21,478 nt of DNA from Ophiothrix spiculata (GCA_000969725.1 JXSR01S028078.1); one strand, 5' to 3'. Shown: positions 1 to 9,804, numbered from the stretch's first letter. Translations and numbers: made by a program. The notes: generated from the letters alone by a model not told the origin.

Positions 1-969
1 TTTTTTGACCATTAAGGTATATACCTTTTGATATAACGAGTCAAATATGTAGTTTTAACTCAGATACAACCTTACGTCACGTTATAATAGTACTATTCAT
101 TATATACAAATTGCGGTCCGAGTCAATACAGTATTTCTAAGAAACATTCTACATTCTGTTATCTTGCACTGTGCTCTGGTAATTTAATCCTTGAAAGTTA
201 CTTATTCTGTAGTTATGCTGTGACGGTCATTTTATTCGAAATCCTGATTTGTCGACATTGTATATTTCAGACAATACGTATCAGGCAATCCACAGCAATC
301 TGAAACAAAACCGGTTTAAGTAAATATCGTGAGACAGTTTGAAGAGAAATTTAGAAATAAATATAAGAATTAAAACACCTAAAACATATAAAAAGGGCAA
401 CGTCTACGAAGTAAACCAAATTAGATATTTCAAACAGAATGTTAACACCTTTAACACCTAAGTGTCAATATGTTCCTAACATTTGGAGCGGCGCAAAATA
501 ACGAAGTAATTTTTAATTGCCGTTCCATGTTTGTCTAACTTTCAGACACGCTTGTTGACGAAAAAATAGCTTCGTGAGTTAAGTAAGCGTTGCTTAAATT
601 TGTTATTCCCATAAAATCGTAACTGAACAACTTTATTTTTTTCATTTTTTATATCAGGTATGCATTTGTACTTTTGCAAATCAGAGCCATTATGAAGTAA
701 ATTTATATAAATTTTGGGGAGACATTTGGCCCAAACGCGACAAATCTGTTCATATCATGCATGCGCAATGTGTAACAAACTATAATCTACCGATCCCCGT
801 GTGTATTAACGTTAAGCTTATATTTTTGAATTCCTTGAGTTCTACTGATTATCGCATGGTGAAATTTCATTTAAATGTGATATTATGGTTTAACTATACT
901 GGAGAATTGTCATATAGTTTGTCAGATATTCCTTTACTAAATACAAAGGTATCCTCATCGAATGATACA
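1..969. other. AT-rich sequence, no supported gene
   Basis: No splice-bounded open frame, tRNA, long inverted repeat or recognisable transposon protein was seen. An 85-codon plus-strand frame at 757-1014 has no family features and no splice context. Confidence 0.5.
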
Positions 970-1356
970 TCATTGCGGCCAAGTCGATTTGGATATACAA
1001 TTTTGATAAGTTGAAAATGACTGAAAACAGATTGAGAGATCGATTCTGAAGTCTAATAAAATATGGGTTCCATTAAGCGTGTATTTCAAAAAAATAATTC
1101 TTTTAGTGTTGAAGAGTATGTAAAGTAAGAACATATCTGATGATCCTATACGATACATTTCTTGCTCAAAAATATCCATGAGGCAGTCATGTAAGTTCAA
1201 AACACTGACACTTTTCACCACTCCTAGCTCAAACTGGGAATAAACATTTTTAATATGTATATTGATGATTTGAAAGAATATAATCAGAAAGTCTTGTCTG
1301 CTGACATAAAAACACCAGTTGGCATAGAGTTTTAAAGTGGTACGTATATTTTGTTT
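970..1356 (-). other. 128-codon open frame, uncertain
   Basis: A minus-strand frame is open from 1356 to a stop at 970. The first ATG is at 1221, and an acceptor-like TATTCCCAG lies at about 1227-1235. Parts read like ordinary protein (SVSVLNLHDCLMDIFEQEMY), while the distal part is rich in I, L, F and S. In DNA this AT-rich an open run of this length is expected about once by chance in a window of this size. No homologue is recognised and no good donor is seen. It may be an exon or transposon remnant, or nothing. Confidence 0.15.
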
Positions 1357-2224
1357 TTAAGTTTCTTTGAACATACTGAATTTCATTTGTTTTTTATTCA
1401 GAAGTTGTGATTACCACAGTCTGATCGTGGTTGTTATGTTTTAGCTCTAACTTATAAACCAATCCTCAGACTGATTAAAAAAATGACACCAAACCTCGGA
1501 TTGACAACAAATTGGCACCACATTAAAAAAAAACCAAATAATAATACAAACACAAATTGCTCAAGTTTTCAAGTTTGAATTTCAAGCAACATTTTGTTTT
1601 AAGGTCAATTTTGCAACAACAAAAAAATCCAAGTTTTAAATAAGAATCTGAATATTGATGATACGCATTAAGTTCAAACAAAGACGTGATATTTCTTTCT
1701 CTGATTTGATTTTGCTCTGTTATGTTGATGCCAAGGTTAAATTACGGGCTATACATCTTCATCGTTCTTTTCGTTTAAAATATATTTTACTTACCCAACA
1801 TTGTCTGAGTAGGCTTCATTATACACTGGTCGTATTTTCACGAGTTGCATCAACCAAGAATTTTGCAATTGCACTTCTGTTATGTACATTGTCAGTAACC
1901 AATCTTAAGGGGGAAAAAATAAAACATGGCATAATGATGAGCTAACAAGGCCAATTTAGGGTTGACCAATTCAAAAACACCTAAATATTTCAGAGGAAAC
2001 GGGTTTTAAAATTTCATTCGCAAAAGCGGTTTCTGATATTTGGTCCATGTTTTGCTGTATGAAGGTGGGGTCCGGGGAGGGAGACTTGCTCCAGGCCCAA
2101 AATGGAACAAGACATGATATAAGAACGATAAATTTACCAATTTGTTATTTAATGATTTAACTTACTCTCCCGAGATTACTGTCCCTAGTCAAAAATGTAT
2201 GTATAAACATAAACGAATTTTGTT
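1357..2224. other. AT-rich sequence, no supported gene
   Basis: A 96-codon plus-strand frame (1655-1945) has ordinary composition but no recognisable domain, splice sites or repeats. A G-rich patch around 2065-2085 precedes the LINE-like 3' end and may belong to it. Confidence 0.4.
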
Positions 2225-2466
2225 CTCCTGGCTAACATGCGGTCCTGGTTGGTATGCACCTACCACCCCACACCTGGACCAATAGGGTACATGATGGAGG
2301 CATTATTTGGGGTAGGCTCTTATCTGGCCTTATTGGCCTTCTGGTCTACTCCTCCGTAAGACATAATTTCAGTATTCTATTTATTGTATGATTTATATTA
2401 TTGCATTGTTATATATATAGTTTGTCTTATGGAAAAATAAACATTGAATAAACATTGATTGAAATT
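2225..2466 (+). mobile_element. Probable non-LTR retrotransposon 3' end
   Basis: An open frame covers about 50 codons, ends FWSTPP and stops at about 2360. It is followed by an AT-rich 3' UTR, AATAAA (2436-2441) and a short tail of ATTGA/AATAAACATTGA repeats. That is the layout of many LINE 3' ends that finish in a microsatellite instead of poly(A). No RT or endonuclease motif is left, so the family is not assigned. It ends about 150 bases from the oppositely oriented LINE 3' end at 2611. Confidence 0.35.
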
Positions 2467-2610
2467 TGCTACTTAGGTTCAAGTACATGTATTATTTGCA
2501 TTTCAATAGCAACACTGAGGGGGACATGTTTATTGGCTGAAATAAGTTATCAAATACCGAACGTATAATTATTTTCGTAAGTAAGAAAACTAAAAGTGAA
2601 AATGTTGTCA

Positions 2611-3190
2611 GAGTTTAAAGTTCAAAGTATTTTATTGACAATTACCAAACATATAGGTATAGTCAAATGTACAATTACAATAATGTTACACAAAGATATA
2701 AAACAATACAGAAATACAAAGGAAACATTTACACACAAAAAAACAATGTTGGGATCATGTAGATCGCATACCGTATTAAAAGCACATTTAACAAAATTAA
2801 TAACTGGCTGGATTGTAGCATATTCATTGACGCTCATTATTATTAAATAAGAATATATCAGAGTCGTGCAAATCATTGATATTAAAAGTTTAACCATTAT
2901 CAGAAAATAACTTGACACGAAGTTCTTAGTAATGTGTGCACTTCATTATAAAATGAAACTCATCCTCAACTTCGTTGAGATTACAAAATTGACAAATTCT
3001 ATCTCTTAAATCTAGTGATAGATGGCGACCTTTTTTGACCATTAACGAATGAGCAATAATTCTTGATTTACTCAACGCAGCTCTTGATGAGCGATCAGAC
3101 ATAAATTACATAATTTTCCATCTCAAATGATTTTTCAAAGATAAATGTTCATGTGCATGTACTTCCCTATAGTTTTTGTTAATTTCTGCG
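2611..3190 (-). pseudogene. Non-LTR retrotransposon 3' fragment with CCHC-type C-terminus
   Basis: The minus strand from about 3190 encodes a broken C-terminal ORF segment. It runs through NYREVHAHEHLSLKNHL, one in-frame stop, then SKSRIIAHSLMVKKGRH and a zinc-knuckle-like motif (RICQFCNLNEVEDEFHF, then IMKC; C-x2-C-x9-H-x4-C) at about 2930-3000, and stops at 2926. This resembles the end of LINE ORF2 proteins, where a short Cys/His module follows the reverse transcriptase. Further frame-shifted sequence continues to a 3' UTR with AATAAA (2636-2631) and a tail of TTTGAACT-like repeats. It is 5'-truncated and inactive. It lies directly 3' of exon 3 of gene B, and its AATAAA could terminate gene B transcripts (inference). 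Confidence 0.6.
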
Positions 3191-3224
3191 ATAAAAATAT
3201 ATGTTTTTCTAAAACAAATATCTA

Positions 3225-6200
3225 TTACCTATCTCTTAATAGCAACTGTAATTGGTCAAAGTAATCCTGGTCTATCACAGCTTTTTCACCAAAACCTTCT
3301 CTCCTATCTCTCAAAAATTGTTCATAATCAGGTTGACCACTTTCTTGTACAATTATGCTGTTGATGAAAAAACATCAGAATTGTTTATATTATTTGTCAC
3401 TTATTACTAAACATTTAACAAAATAATACAGGTGAACAATCATTGACAGGCCAACAAAGAGCAATAATAATAGAGCTTTATAATGATTGGCTGTATTAAC
3501 TTACCAGGGTTTATGTCACGAATTGAGTGAAGTGAATGGGTGGAGGCGTTACAGGAGCATTTTTAGAAAGGTGTGCTCAATTGATTTGGTTTAAGGACCA
3601 TAACCTTGACAATTTATCATGCTATAAGTCACCATTGTTTCATCTTCGATTAGTCTTTACTTTTGAAATAATCACATTTGAATGGTACTGGGTAGTGGTG
3701 CGAGGATGCACTAAAGCGGATGCACCAGAGAAGGTATATATGTATTTGAATGTATTGAAGCTCATTGAATTGAATATGAGCCCATTGTCGAATATCCTTT
3801 ATACAGTAATAGCATTAAAATGTTATTTAATTTACAGGGACTTTAACACAGGGCAAGAAATGCTATGCGTTAAAACGGAAGGACATACAAATTCCACTCT
3901 ACTTTAGTGTGTAACGCAGATTCGTCCCAACTCATAACAAAGCGCCATCACGGATTCTATAGTCATACAAACAGTGCTAGCGAATTTAAAACCTATAAAT
4001 CATTGCATAAAATACGTACATTCTTAATTAATTAAGGTTTATCAAACTACCTTTGTTCACCAGATTCCGTCACTTTTCTTGTTTTAGAGCAGTGATTTGA
4101 GTCTGCAGACTGGCTCTGAAAAAAGGAAAGAAATCAAATTCACGTGATCCTTGATTTAATGGTTTGGTATATGGACATAATGAATGACAATATTTTGACA
4201 TTATAAGAGTATATTTTACACCAAATGTTGTTTAATTTCACGAATTATTCATCATGCGTGGGATAAAATAAAAATATTCAGTGATTTTAAGTGGAAATAA
4301 ATGGTTATAGTAAGCCAAGACGTTTTAATAAGATAACCTGTAACTGAAATAATCAGGGAAGATGGCAAGACAATTACCGCAAATGAAACGTCAAAACTAA
4401 AATAGAAAGTGTATTTTCATAAATAACTCTAGTAGGATTGCTTATGAATCTATTTATTGATTTACCCCCAAATGAAGTTTTTTAATTACTGGTACCTGTA
4501 ACCTGAGTATCACGAATAAAAAGGAAAGAAAATAATTTAAAAAGAACTAAACATAGACTAATAATTTTGAATATGTACGGTATATAGTGGCATAATTTTT
4601 CAAAAGTGGGTGGAAACTCATAATGTTGATTATTATTTATATTAGGTTTTTGTTCAATACTATAAAACCGTGTATTGTACACTTTTTAAGGAAGTACCCA
4701 GGTGCATACAATATTCATTAAAAAATTGTACACACCCGGGCACCTTTCCAAGAATATTGTAGCTGCTCTGAAGGTAGGAAAACGATTTCAGGCCAATTAA
4801 TTATTTTCAAAAGCCTGATATAAATACTAATAACACTATTGAATGGCTTATTTTCGGGTTATACAAGCAAATATTGAACTCGCTATAAATATTTGCACTC
4901 TTCTTCGACTCGTGCAATATTATTTAGCTTGCAGAATATTTTCTTGTATCACCCTCCTCAAAGCCACACAATGTTATATAGACATTGTTAACTTTATTTT
5001 TATATAAACATGCACTTAAGGTGCATGGTCCAATCTTTCAAACTTTAGTTTTCACATTATGGAATATATCCTGTAACCAAAAAGATTTAGAACATTTCAG
5101 TTTATTCGTTAAAAACAGGACATGGTTCGGCCGTAAAATTCAATGGAAGTAATATTTTGCTATCAAAATCTCCAAAAGTAATTCAAAAATTTTGAATCAG
5201 TTGAACTTGGTATATTTACGTCTTGTCAGATAATCAAGTCTTTAATGTTACTTTTTGCCATGGTAATTGCGCCATCCAAAAAAAAAAATGATAAGGCCAA
5301 AAAAAATAAAGGTTTGTCTCAAAGCTGATGAGTGATTTGAAAAGTAATGTGGAATGCGGTTTTTTTAGGATTCCAAATTTTGTCTGTACGAATCGAATGC
5401 AATGCGTCGAATTCTGCACCGTCAGCATCATCAACTATTACCTAAGCCAGTAAATATATCGCCTATTTTATGCACGGTTTATTTCCGGGTGTAATGTCAA
5501 CTACTACTTCGCTCTGAGGGGTTTATTGTTCAACTATTCATGCAGAAACTATTCTCTAAACTTTCCGCAAAGCAGCTGAATCTTTAAAATTACTTTCTCA
5601 TCCATGACTGTCACGAGATTACGCAAGCAAATCAACAACAAGCAGGATGGTTGTTCTTCAAAAATACGCAATAAATACAACACAAAGTCTATGAGCTTAT
5701 TAAAGTTTACTGTAGTAAAAGTGTAGTAACGTCGACACAAGAACACAATTTCTGCAAAGGACGAATAGATGACGAACTGCAGTTGCAATCTTTCTCACAC
5801 GAGCTTCGCTTGCCGCAAGATTTCTGACGTATCGAAATATGAATTCATTTTGGGTTAGAAAAAAATCATTTTCTCCGATTTTTTTGGAAAATATAAAAAA
5901 AAAAAAACTTGAAATAAAAAAAATTTCCGCATTACTTTTTTTTTATTTGGCCTAATAATATAAAATCACATGTACTACGGGATTTCCCGTTCACCACACA
6001 TAGATGTCCGTTTTCTGTGTTGAATACGCGCGTATAAGCACAATTTATATACACATTTTATTGCAGACAAGGAAACTGGATACCGTATTTGACAATGAAC
6101 AATAAAAACCACTCCAAATTAAGTTAACAAAAAGTATTATGATTAAGATTGAAGTTACAGGCAAAAAACTTTGTGTTTGCAACAACAGTTTCACTAAGTT

Positions 6201-8267
6201 TCAGCAAAAGTCAAGTTTAAAAATATACCTTCCTTTTTAACCTTCGTCTTCCTAAGGGGGCGTGTGGTTGCCACCCCCTCAACCGTAATGGATGCGGGAA
6301 CAGATGATCGCTGATTTCACCAAAACGCAAAATAAAGTGACCCTGTGTATTTAACTCTTTCTCTCCGGAATACAATTTTAACAATCTGTCCTATTTGGAC
6401 GGTAAGCCGCTCAGAGCGGCTCATAGACACCTCACTTTATGATAGCATATGATAATTGTAGTGCGCCAGGGTTACTCTCTTTGCTAATAAAAATTATGGT
6501 GTTAGATAGCTCTTTGTTTTAACTGCTTGCTGGCGAACTTTCAACCAATTTGGTAAAATTATAAATTCCGGCCAATCGTGCACGCGTTTAAGAGCCGATT
6601 TGAGCGTCTCGACGGAGTGAAAGAGTTAAGTGATTGTTTTTACATCCTTTGCTGTCATTTTGATATGGACTTGTAACTTACACGACACGTTAGAATTGTC
6701 GATTTCTTTATTTTATAAACTTATATGACATGTTAGAATTGTCGATTTCTTTATTTATTAGCAAAACACCCGGCGAAAATTGGATATTAACAAGGTTTTT
6801 AACGTGTTTTATTTTTTTTTATTTTTTGAAAAAGTAGTCATTTTTGCCCAAAGTCGATTTTTAGGGTTCGGAGATTCTTTCTGACGTCATAATTACGTAA
6901 CGCCTCGAGTGATTTTCATGATCTTGGTATTGCCGATAATTAGATATCGGCGAAATTTTCACACCTAAAGTACTTTATGACGGCATACTTACGTAACGCC
7001 TTGACTGATTTTCATGATGTTGGTATCAATAGAAAGAGGAGACCCTACCCTATAATACGATACGGTAGAAAACTACCAATTTTGGCATGTCAATTTTATT
7101 TTCACAGGGGGGGGGGGGGTAACCCCCCACCCCACCCCCTTAGGTGACGACGTAGTAGAAAAAATGTTCGGTGGACGATCTACTTTCTTTCTTCGAGATT
7201 AAACCGAGTTGACAATTATTTCATTAATCTTGATTTGATATGGCATGCTATCATATGGTCCTTTCAAACTCCAACAAAATAATTCGACAATTGCATTTTG
7301 AGCTGAAGGTGAAAATATAAGCAAAGGTCGTAATTTGGAGGAATCATATTTTTTTAAATCATATTCACATTATTCATTCATTCTTCTTTCAGTTTCATGA
7401 CAGACCAAAGCTAATAGAGGTATCATAGCAAAACAAGTTACCAACCACATTCACTAACTTCTCTCCACTCGACATATTATTATATATATCGGCAGAAATT
7501 GCCTTAAACATTTATAAATATTTTCTCCAGTTTCTGCCCCCCCCCCCCCCCTATAACATTTTACAGTATATTTATATCACATTTTTTGGCATGCATGGGG
7601 AGAAAATAATCTAAATTATACATAAGCAAAATAGCAATTTATTGGACAATGGAAACAAAAATACAAGGTATGTAAGGGATGCATTTACAAACAATGTGGC
7701 TCTGCGCCCTGGATTTCTGTTGACATTTTCAATAATTTGTTAATTTGCCTACAGTGATTTTGGTAATAGCGGACCATGTGAACAGACTTGGTGAATCCTT
7801 TAAATTCATTGATGGCAAATCCCGCACCATTAAAAAGCGATTTCGTTTCACATTTTTTCTGAACATGACATGCAGCATTAACTGTTTGATTCAGTATGAG
7901 TGATCAAAAATCTAAAATATCAAACCGTTTTAATCTAAGTAAAAATATCATAATTATATATACTTCAGTGGGATTAATCGCAATTAAAAGAACTTTCCCC
8001 ATTTAAAAAACATGTTCACAGCTTATAAGTAGGCCTATTATTTATGTGTATAAAACACCGAAATAATACACTGAGATTAAAATATATTTCTATAAAAACT
8101 TAATTTATGCTTTGAGTAAAATTTGGCGAAAACCAAACATCATGCAGTTGTTATTTACATAATTTATCACTGCCTATATCCCCCACAACAACGGTGGGGG
8201 ATAAGAAGATACAATACGAGTTACTTACCACGCCTGGACTGCTTACAGACCGTTTCGTTGTTTCCAT
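3225..8267 (-). CDS. Gene B: paralogue of gene A, same exon pair
   Basis: The proposed exons are as follows. Exon 1 codes from ATG at 8267 to 8229 (METTKRSVSSPGV) and ends in phase 0 at a perfect donor, GTG|GTAAGT. The frame stays open upstream to another ATG at 8369, so the start is uncertain. Exon 2 (4115-4051; acceptor CCTTTTTTCAG, donor GTAGTT) encodes 21 residues including CSKTRKVTESGEQ. Exon 3 (3357-3229; acceptor CATCAACAG) encodes 42 residues with PDYEQF and a tail rich in D, Q, L and R. It then meets either a donor or an immediate in-frame TAA (3227-3225), because AG|GTAA read through gives a stop. Exons 2 and 3 match gene A in phase (0 to 2, then 2), order and residues (SK-x-RK-x-E-x-G; QE-x3-PDY-x-QF). 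A LINE fragment begins only about 40 bases downstream, so the original 3' end may be lost. The function is unknown. The 4.1-kb intron holds several repeats. Confidence 0.5.
3400..4050. other. Intron-like sequence with two-strand splice-like motifs
   Basis: This lies between exons 2 and 3 of gene B. A strong donor sequence (CTG|GTAAGTTAA) is present on the minus strand at about 3507. In the opposite direction ACTTACCAG is acceptor-like and opens a 28-codon plus-strand frame (ELSEVNGWRRYRSIFRK) to about 3590. Neither fits the phase of gene B. A 123-codon plus-strand frame at 3536-3907 has no recognised domain. Nothing here is firm enough to call a gene. Confidence 0.3.
4690..4749. repeat. Imperfect hairpin
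   Basis: The arms are about 22 bases each: the left has GTACCCAGGTGCATACAAT and the right, read backwards, GTGCCCGGGTGTGTACAAT. They are separated by a short AT-rich loop with a few mismatches. It resembles the end or core of a small foldback element and lies just outside the next one. Confidence 0.5.
4831..4976. repeat. Foldback (MITE-like) element
   Basis: An imperfect inverted repeat spans about 146 bases. The left arm (TAACACTATTGAATGGCTT ... TTATACAAGCAAATATTG) pairs with the right arm (AATATTTTCTTGTATCACC ... AAAGCCACACAATGTTA). The middle contains AAATATTTGCAC and TGCAATATTATTT. No coding capacity is present. The class is unassigned because no target duplication is clear. Confidence 0.5.
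5000..6230. other. No confident gene; possible 5' region near 5.4-5.8 kb
   Basis: AT-rich sequence has homopurine and poly-A/T runs at 5279-5310 and 5880-5945. The 5.4-5.83 kb part is less AT-rich and has scattered CpGs. It holds a minus-strand 79-codon frame (5788-5549) whose C-terminal part, from ATG at about 5605, reads MDEKVILKIQLLCGKFRE. No domain, good donor or neighbour relationship supports it as a gene. A cryptic promoter or first exon for gene B is possible but unproven. Confidence 0.3.
6351..6629. mobile_element. TTAA-flanked MITE (piggyBac-like)
   Basis: The element runs between two TTAA tetranucleotides (6351-6354 and 6626-6629). Its ends are inverted copies: CTCTTTCTCTCCGG on the left and, read from the other strand, CTCTTTCACTCCGTC on the right. 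TTAA target duplication with C-starting TIRs is the hallmark of the piggyBac superfamily. At about 271 bases with no ORF it must be non-autonomous. An internal palindrome (GCCGCTCAGAGCGGC, about 6406-6420) is present. The TIR is short, so the class assignment is likely but not proven. Confidence 0.6.
6684..6757. repeat. Tandem duplication, 43-base period
   Basis: GTTAGAATTGTCGATTTCTT occurs at 6689 and again 43 bases later within near-identical units (GACACGTTAG versus GACATGTTAG). The two copies are almost unchanged, so the duplication looks recent relative to its surroundings. Confidence 0.7.
6882..7026. repeat. Direct repeat, two 49-base copies 96 bases apart
   Basis: TGACGTCATAATTACGTAAC (6882) and TGACGGCATACTTACGTAAC (6978) begin two copies that both continue through GATTTTCATGAT and TTGGTAT. 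The spacer contains the palindrome GCCGATAATTAGATATCGGC. The first copy carries a perfect TGACGTCA, a CRE-like palindrome. No gene is near enough to give that a role. Confidence 0.65.
7102..7145. repeat. G13/C-rich tract with inverted counterpart at 6.25 kb
   Basis: A run of G is followed by TAACCCCCCACCCC and CCCCCTTAGGTGACGACG. In the opposite direction, CGTCTTCCTAAGGGGGCG ... GCCACCCCCTC stands at about 6245-6281. The pair could be the ends of one element of about 0.9 kb into which the TTAA MITE inserted (inference). The tract can form a G/C hairpin or quadruplex-prone structure. Confidence 0.4.
7537..7551. repeat. Poly(C) run
   Basis: An uninterrupted run of about 14-15 C lies in AT-rich DNA. 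A second, shorter poly(C) run occurs at about 11498-11508. Both are prone to length variation. Confidence 0.8.
7638..7643 (-). promoter_or_regulatory. Polyadenylation signal AATAAA
   Basis: AATAAA on the minus strand lies 41 bases downstream of the TAA that closes the 7.69-7.86 kb open frame. The spacing fits a short 3' UTR. The hexamer is common by chance in AT-rich DNA, so the position is what gives it weight. Confidence 0.35.
7685..7858 (-). CDS. Candidate terminal exon, 57 codons, unknown product
   Basis: This minus-strand open frame has normal, non-repetitive amino-acid composition and includes FAINEFKGFTKSVHMVRYY and a K/L-rich tail ending in PHCL and TAA (7687-7685). It follows an acceptor-like CATGTTCAG (AG at 7860-7859) in phase 0. 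That is the phase in which the 8.23-kb donor of gene B ends, so it could be an alternative last exon of gene B. A minus-strand AATAAA lies about 40 bases past the stop (7643-7638), as expected for a 3' end. The frame stays open upstream to 7903, so the acceptor is not certain. It could also be the 3' end of an unrecognised transposon ORF. I do not recognise the protein. Confidence 0.35.
   Translation of the reverse strand, partial: KKCETKSLFNGAGFAINEFKGFTKSVHMVRYYQNHCRQINKLLKMSTEIQGAEPHCL
8177..8203. repeat. Short perfect hairpin
   Basis: Ten-base arms TATCCCCCAC and GTGGGGGATA surround a seven-base loop. It lies in the first intron of gene B, about 25 bases past the exon 1 donor at 8229 on the minus strand, close enough to affect splicing if it folds (inference). 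Confidence 0.6.
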
Positions 8268-8793
8268 GTTTAGTTTATCCAAGAACCCCAACAGCCTTTG
8301 AGACGGATGTATGTATGTCTGCCTTTCCAATATGGAGAAGACTGTAGCTAGAAAATAGATCTTAGTCACAGGAGTGCTAGCACAAAAATGACACTTCTGT
8401 TACAGAAGATGCCAAACCACTGAAAGTTCACGCACGGATGCGTTTGAATACATCCCTGGTTTGAATAGCTGATTTGAATTTCCCATTGCCAAGTTCATGA
8501 TATAAGTTATGTGTATTATACGTTAATGTTACATTATACGTTGCATGATTTTGTTTATTGCACAATAGCATAATGTAAGGACTAACTAGCTAAATTTGTG
8601 AAGCACTGTCCATAGCAAAAGCTTAATCAAGCTTGATAAAGAGCGTTCTTTTGTTGTTACCATTCAAAACAATTATTTGATCACATTTAATAGAATAAAA
8701 AGTGGAATTTCCCCTGTCACTAACAGTTAGTTTGCTGTGTACAAATTTCAATACGCGCATACAAAACACACGCTGCAGCAAGAATCAATACAT

Positions 8794-9061
8794 AATTTGT
8801 TTCCAGAAGGCCCTAAATCCACCACAGTTTGTTTCCAACAGGGCCTAAATCCATTTTAGGGTGTAAACAAACCTCTCAATAAAAATATTAATAAACAATA
8901 AAGTTTTGAATTCCATAAATGATGTCACTGTAGTGAGAGGACCTATCCTTAAACTTGTGAAGCAGTAAAAACTCAAACAATATAAAAAAAAAAGTAAACA
9001 TGACAAGAAATGATTCGTTTGCTGATTTTCAGATGGATTTAGGCCCTTTTGGAAATAAACT
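8794..9061. mobile_element. Small TIR element, copy 1
   Basis: The left end has two tandem copies (8794-8821, 8825-8852) of a 28-base unit reading TTTGTTTCC, a short variable part and CCTAAATCCA. The right end (9034-9061) is the inverted unit TGGATTTAGGCCCTTTTGG. The interior matches copy 2 at 9945-10200, including GCAGTAAAAACT, CATGACAAG and TTTGCTGATTTT. It has no ORF and so is a non-autonomous MITE-like family. Confidence 0.6.
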
Positions 9062-9268
9062 CTAAATGAAAAAACCATCCCCCCAAAAAAACAAAAATCA
9101 ACTTTGGGTAAAAATTTAGTTATTGGTGCCATAATGTAGTACTATAGTAGTTATTTCATGAAACCAGGCTATTTTCCCCAGAACATGCTTTTTATTTAGT
9201 AGAAATATTCATTTTGACAAATCCAATAAAATTAAAGTGAGAAACATGTTGTACTCACAGTTAGTAAC

Positions 9269-9298
9269 GTTTCATCAACTTTCAGTTGACTTCTTCAG
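9269..9298 (-). ncRNA. Hammerhead-like core, terminal-repeat copy a
   Basis: On the minus strand CTGAAGA (fits CUGANGA) is followed by a stem (TCAACT/AGTTGA around GAA) and GAAAC, the two conserved boxes of a hammerhead ribozyme joined by helix II. Penelope-like elements are known to carry hammerheads in their terminal repeats. I could not place helix I, helix III or the cleavage triplet convincingly, so activity is not claimed. Confidence 0.4.
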
Positions 9299-9380
9299 AC
9301 TGGCGACCAAATCCACTCTGTCTGTTGGTTTTATACTTCTTGACAGCTGAATAACAGAATAAGTTATCACAATTAGTAAC

Positions 9381-9410
9381 GTTTCATCAACTTTCAGTTG
9401 ACTTCTTCAG
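9381..9410 (-). ncRNA. Hammerhead-like core, terminal-repeat copy b
   Basis: The boxes and helix II are the same as copy a, 112 bases away in direct repeat. Two cores in tandem on one strand would allow a dimeric fold, as proposed for hammerheads with weak helix III. A GTC triplet (CTGTCAAG) lies between them. Confidence 0.4.
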
Positions 9411-9787
9411 ACTGGCGACCAAATCCACTCTGTCTGTTGGTTTTATACTTCTTGACAGCTGCCGTAGAGGGCGTCAAGATGATTTGGTCGTAGATGTTGT
9501 TTAACTTGTAGGCCCCCTCGTCTTTGTTAAGTGTTCGTTTGTTAAATGGCTTCCTTTTTCCAGCGAGTACATTTATCTGCTTCACGGTCAATGACAGTGG
9601 ATTCATCCCAATTTATGGAATGATTAGTGGCAGCGACGTGTTCAGTGATGGCAGACTTAAATTGTTCACTCATGGTTGTTTTACAAGTGGATCTAGTGTA
9701 GTGTGTAGTGACGCCCTCTACGACAGCTGTCAAGAAGTATAAAACCAACAGACAGAGTGGATTTGGTCGCCAGTCTGAAGAAGTCAA
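9394..9787 (-). pseudogene. GIY-YIG endonuclease C-terminus of a Penelope-like ORF (frameshifted)
   Basis: Read on the minus strand, the first frame gives KSAITEHVAATNHSINWDES, then VIDREADKCTRWKKEAI and a stop at about 9542. A second frame continues with LNKDEGAYKLNNIYDQI and ends shortly after in the terminal repeat. This order, H-x5-NH-x-I-W followed by D-x-E-x6-RW-x-KEAI and then N-x-DEG-x-Y-x-L, is characteristic of the end of Penelope-like polyproteins. There the domain nicks target DNA for retrotransposition. The N-terminal GIY and YIG motifs and the whole RT are missing. At least one frameshift and stop break the frame, so it is a relic. Confidence 0.65.
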
Positions 9788-9804
9788 CTGAAAGTTGATG
9801 AAAC
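9775..9804 (+). ncRNA. Hammerhead-like core, inverted copy
   Basis: The same CTGAAGA, stem and GAAAC boxes appear on the plus strand in the right terminal repeat, in opposite orientation to copies a and b. The three cores appear identical, so either the repeats are young or the motif was kept. Confidence 0.4.

Noticed and set aside
1655-1945. 96-codon plus-strand open frame
   Set aside because: No domain, no flanking splice sites and no repeats. The length is expected by chance.
3536-3907. 123-codon plus-strand open frame, the longest ATG-started one
   Set aside because: No recognised motif, no splice support for the whole frame, and it lies opposite the gene B intron. The length is within chance for this many frames.
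4051-4115. Coiled-coil reading ASLQTQITALKQEK in the 4.1-kb exon
   Set aside because: That frame stops before the donor. The alternative frame is open through the exon, matches exon 2 of gene A and has the right phases.
6882-6889. Perfect CRE palindrome TGACGTCA as a functional enhancer site
   Set aside because: It is part of a duplicated repeat, the second copy has lost the palindrome, and no promoter is identified nearby.
9524-9742. Plus-strand 72-codon ORF over the Penelope-like region
   Set aside because: It is the antisense shadow of the minus-strand GIY-YIG coding remnant.
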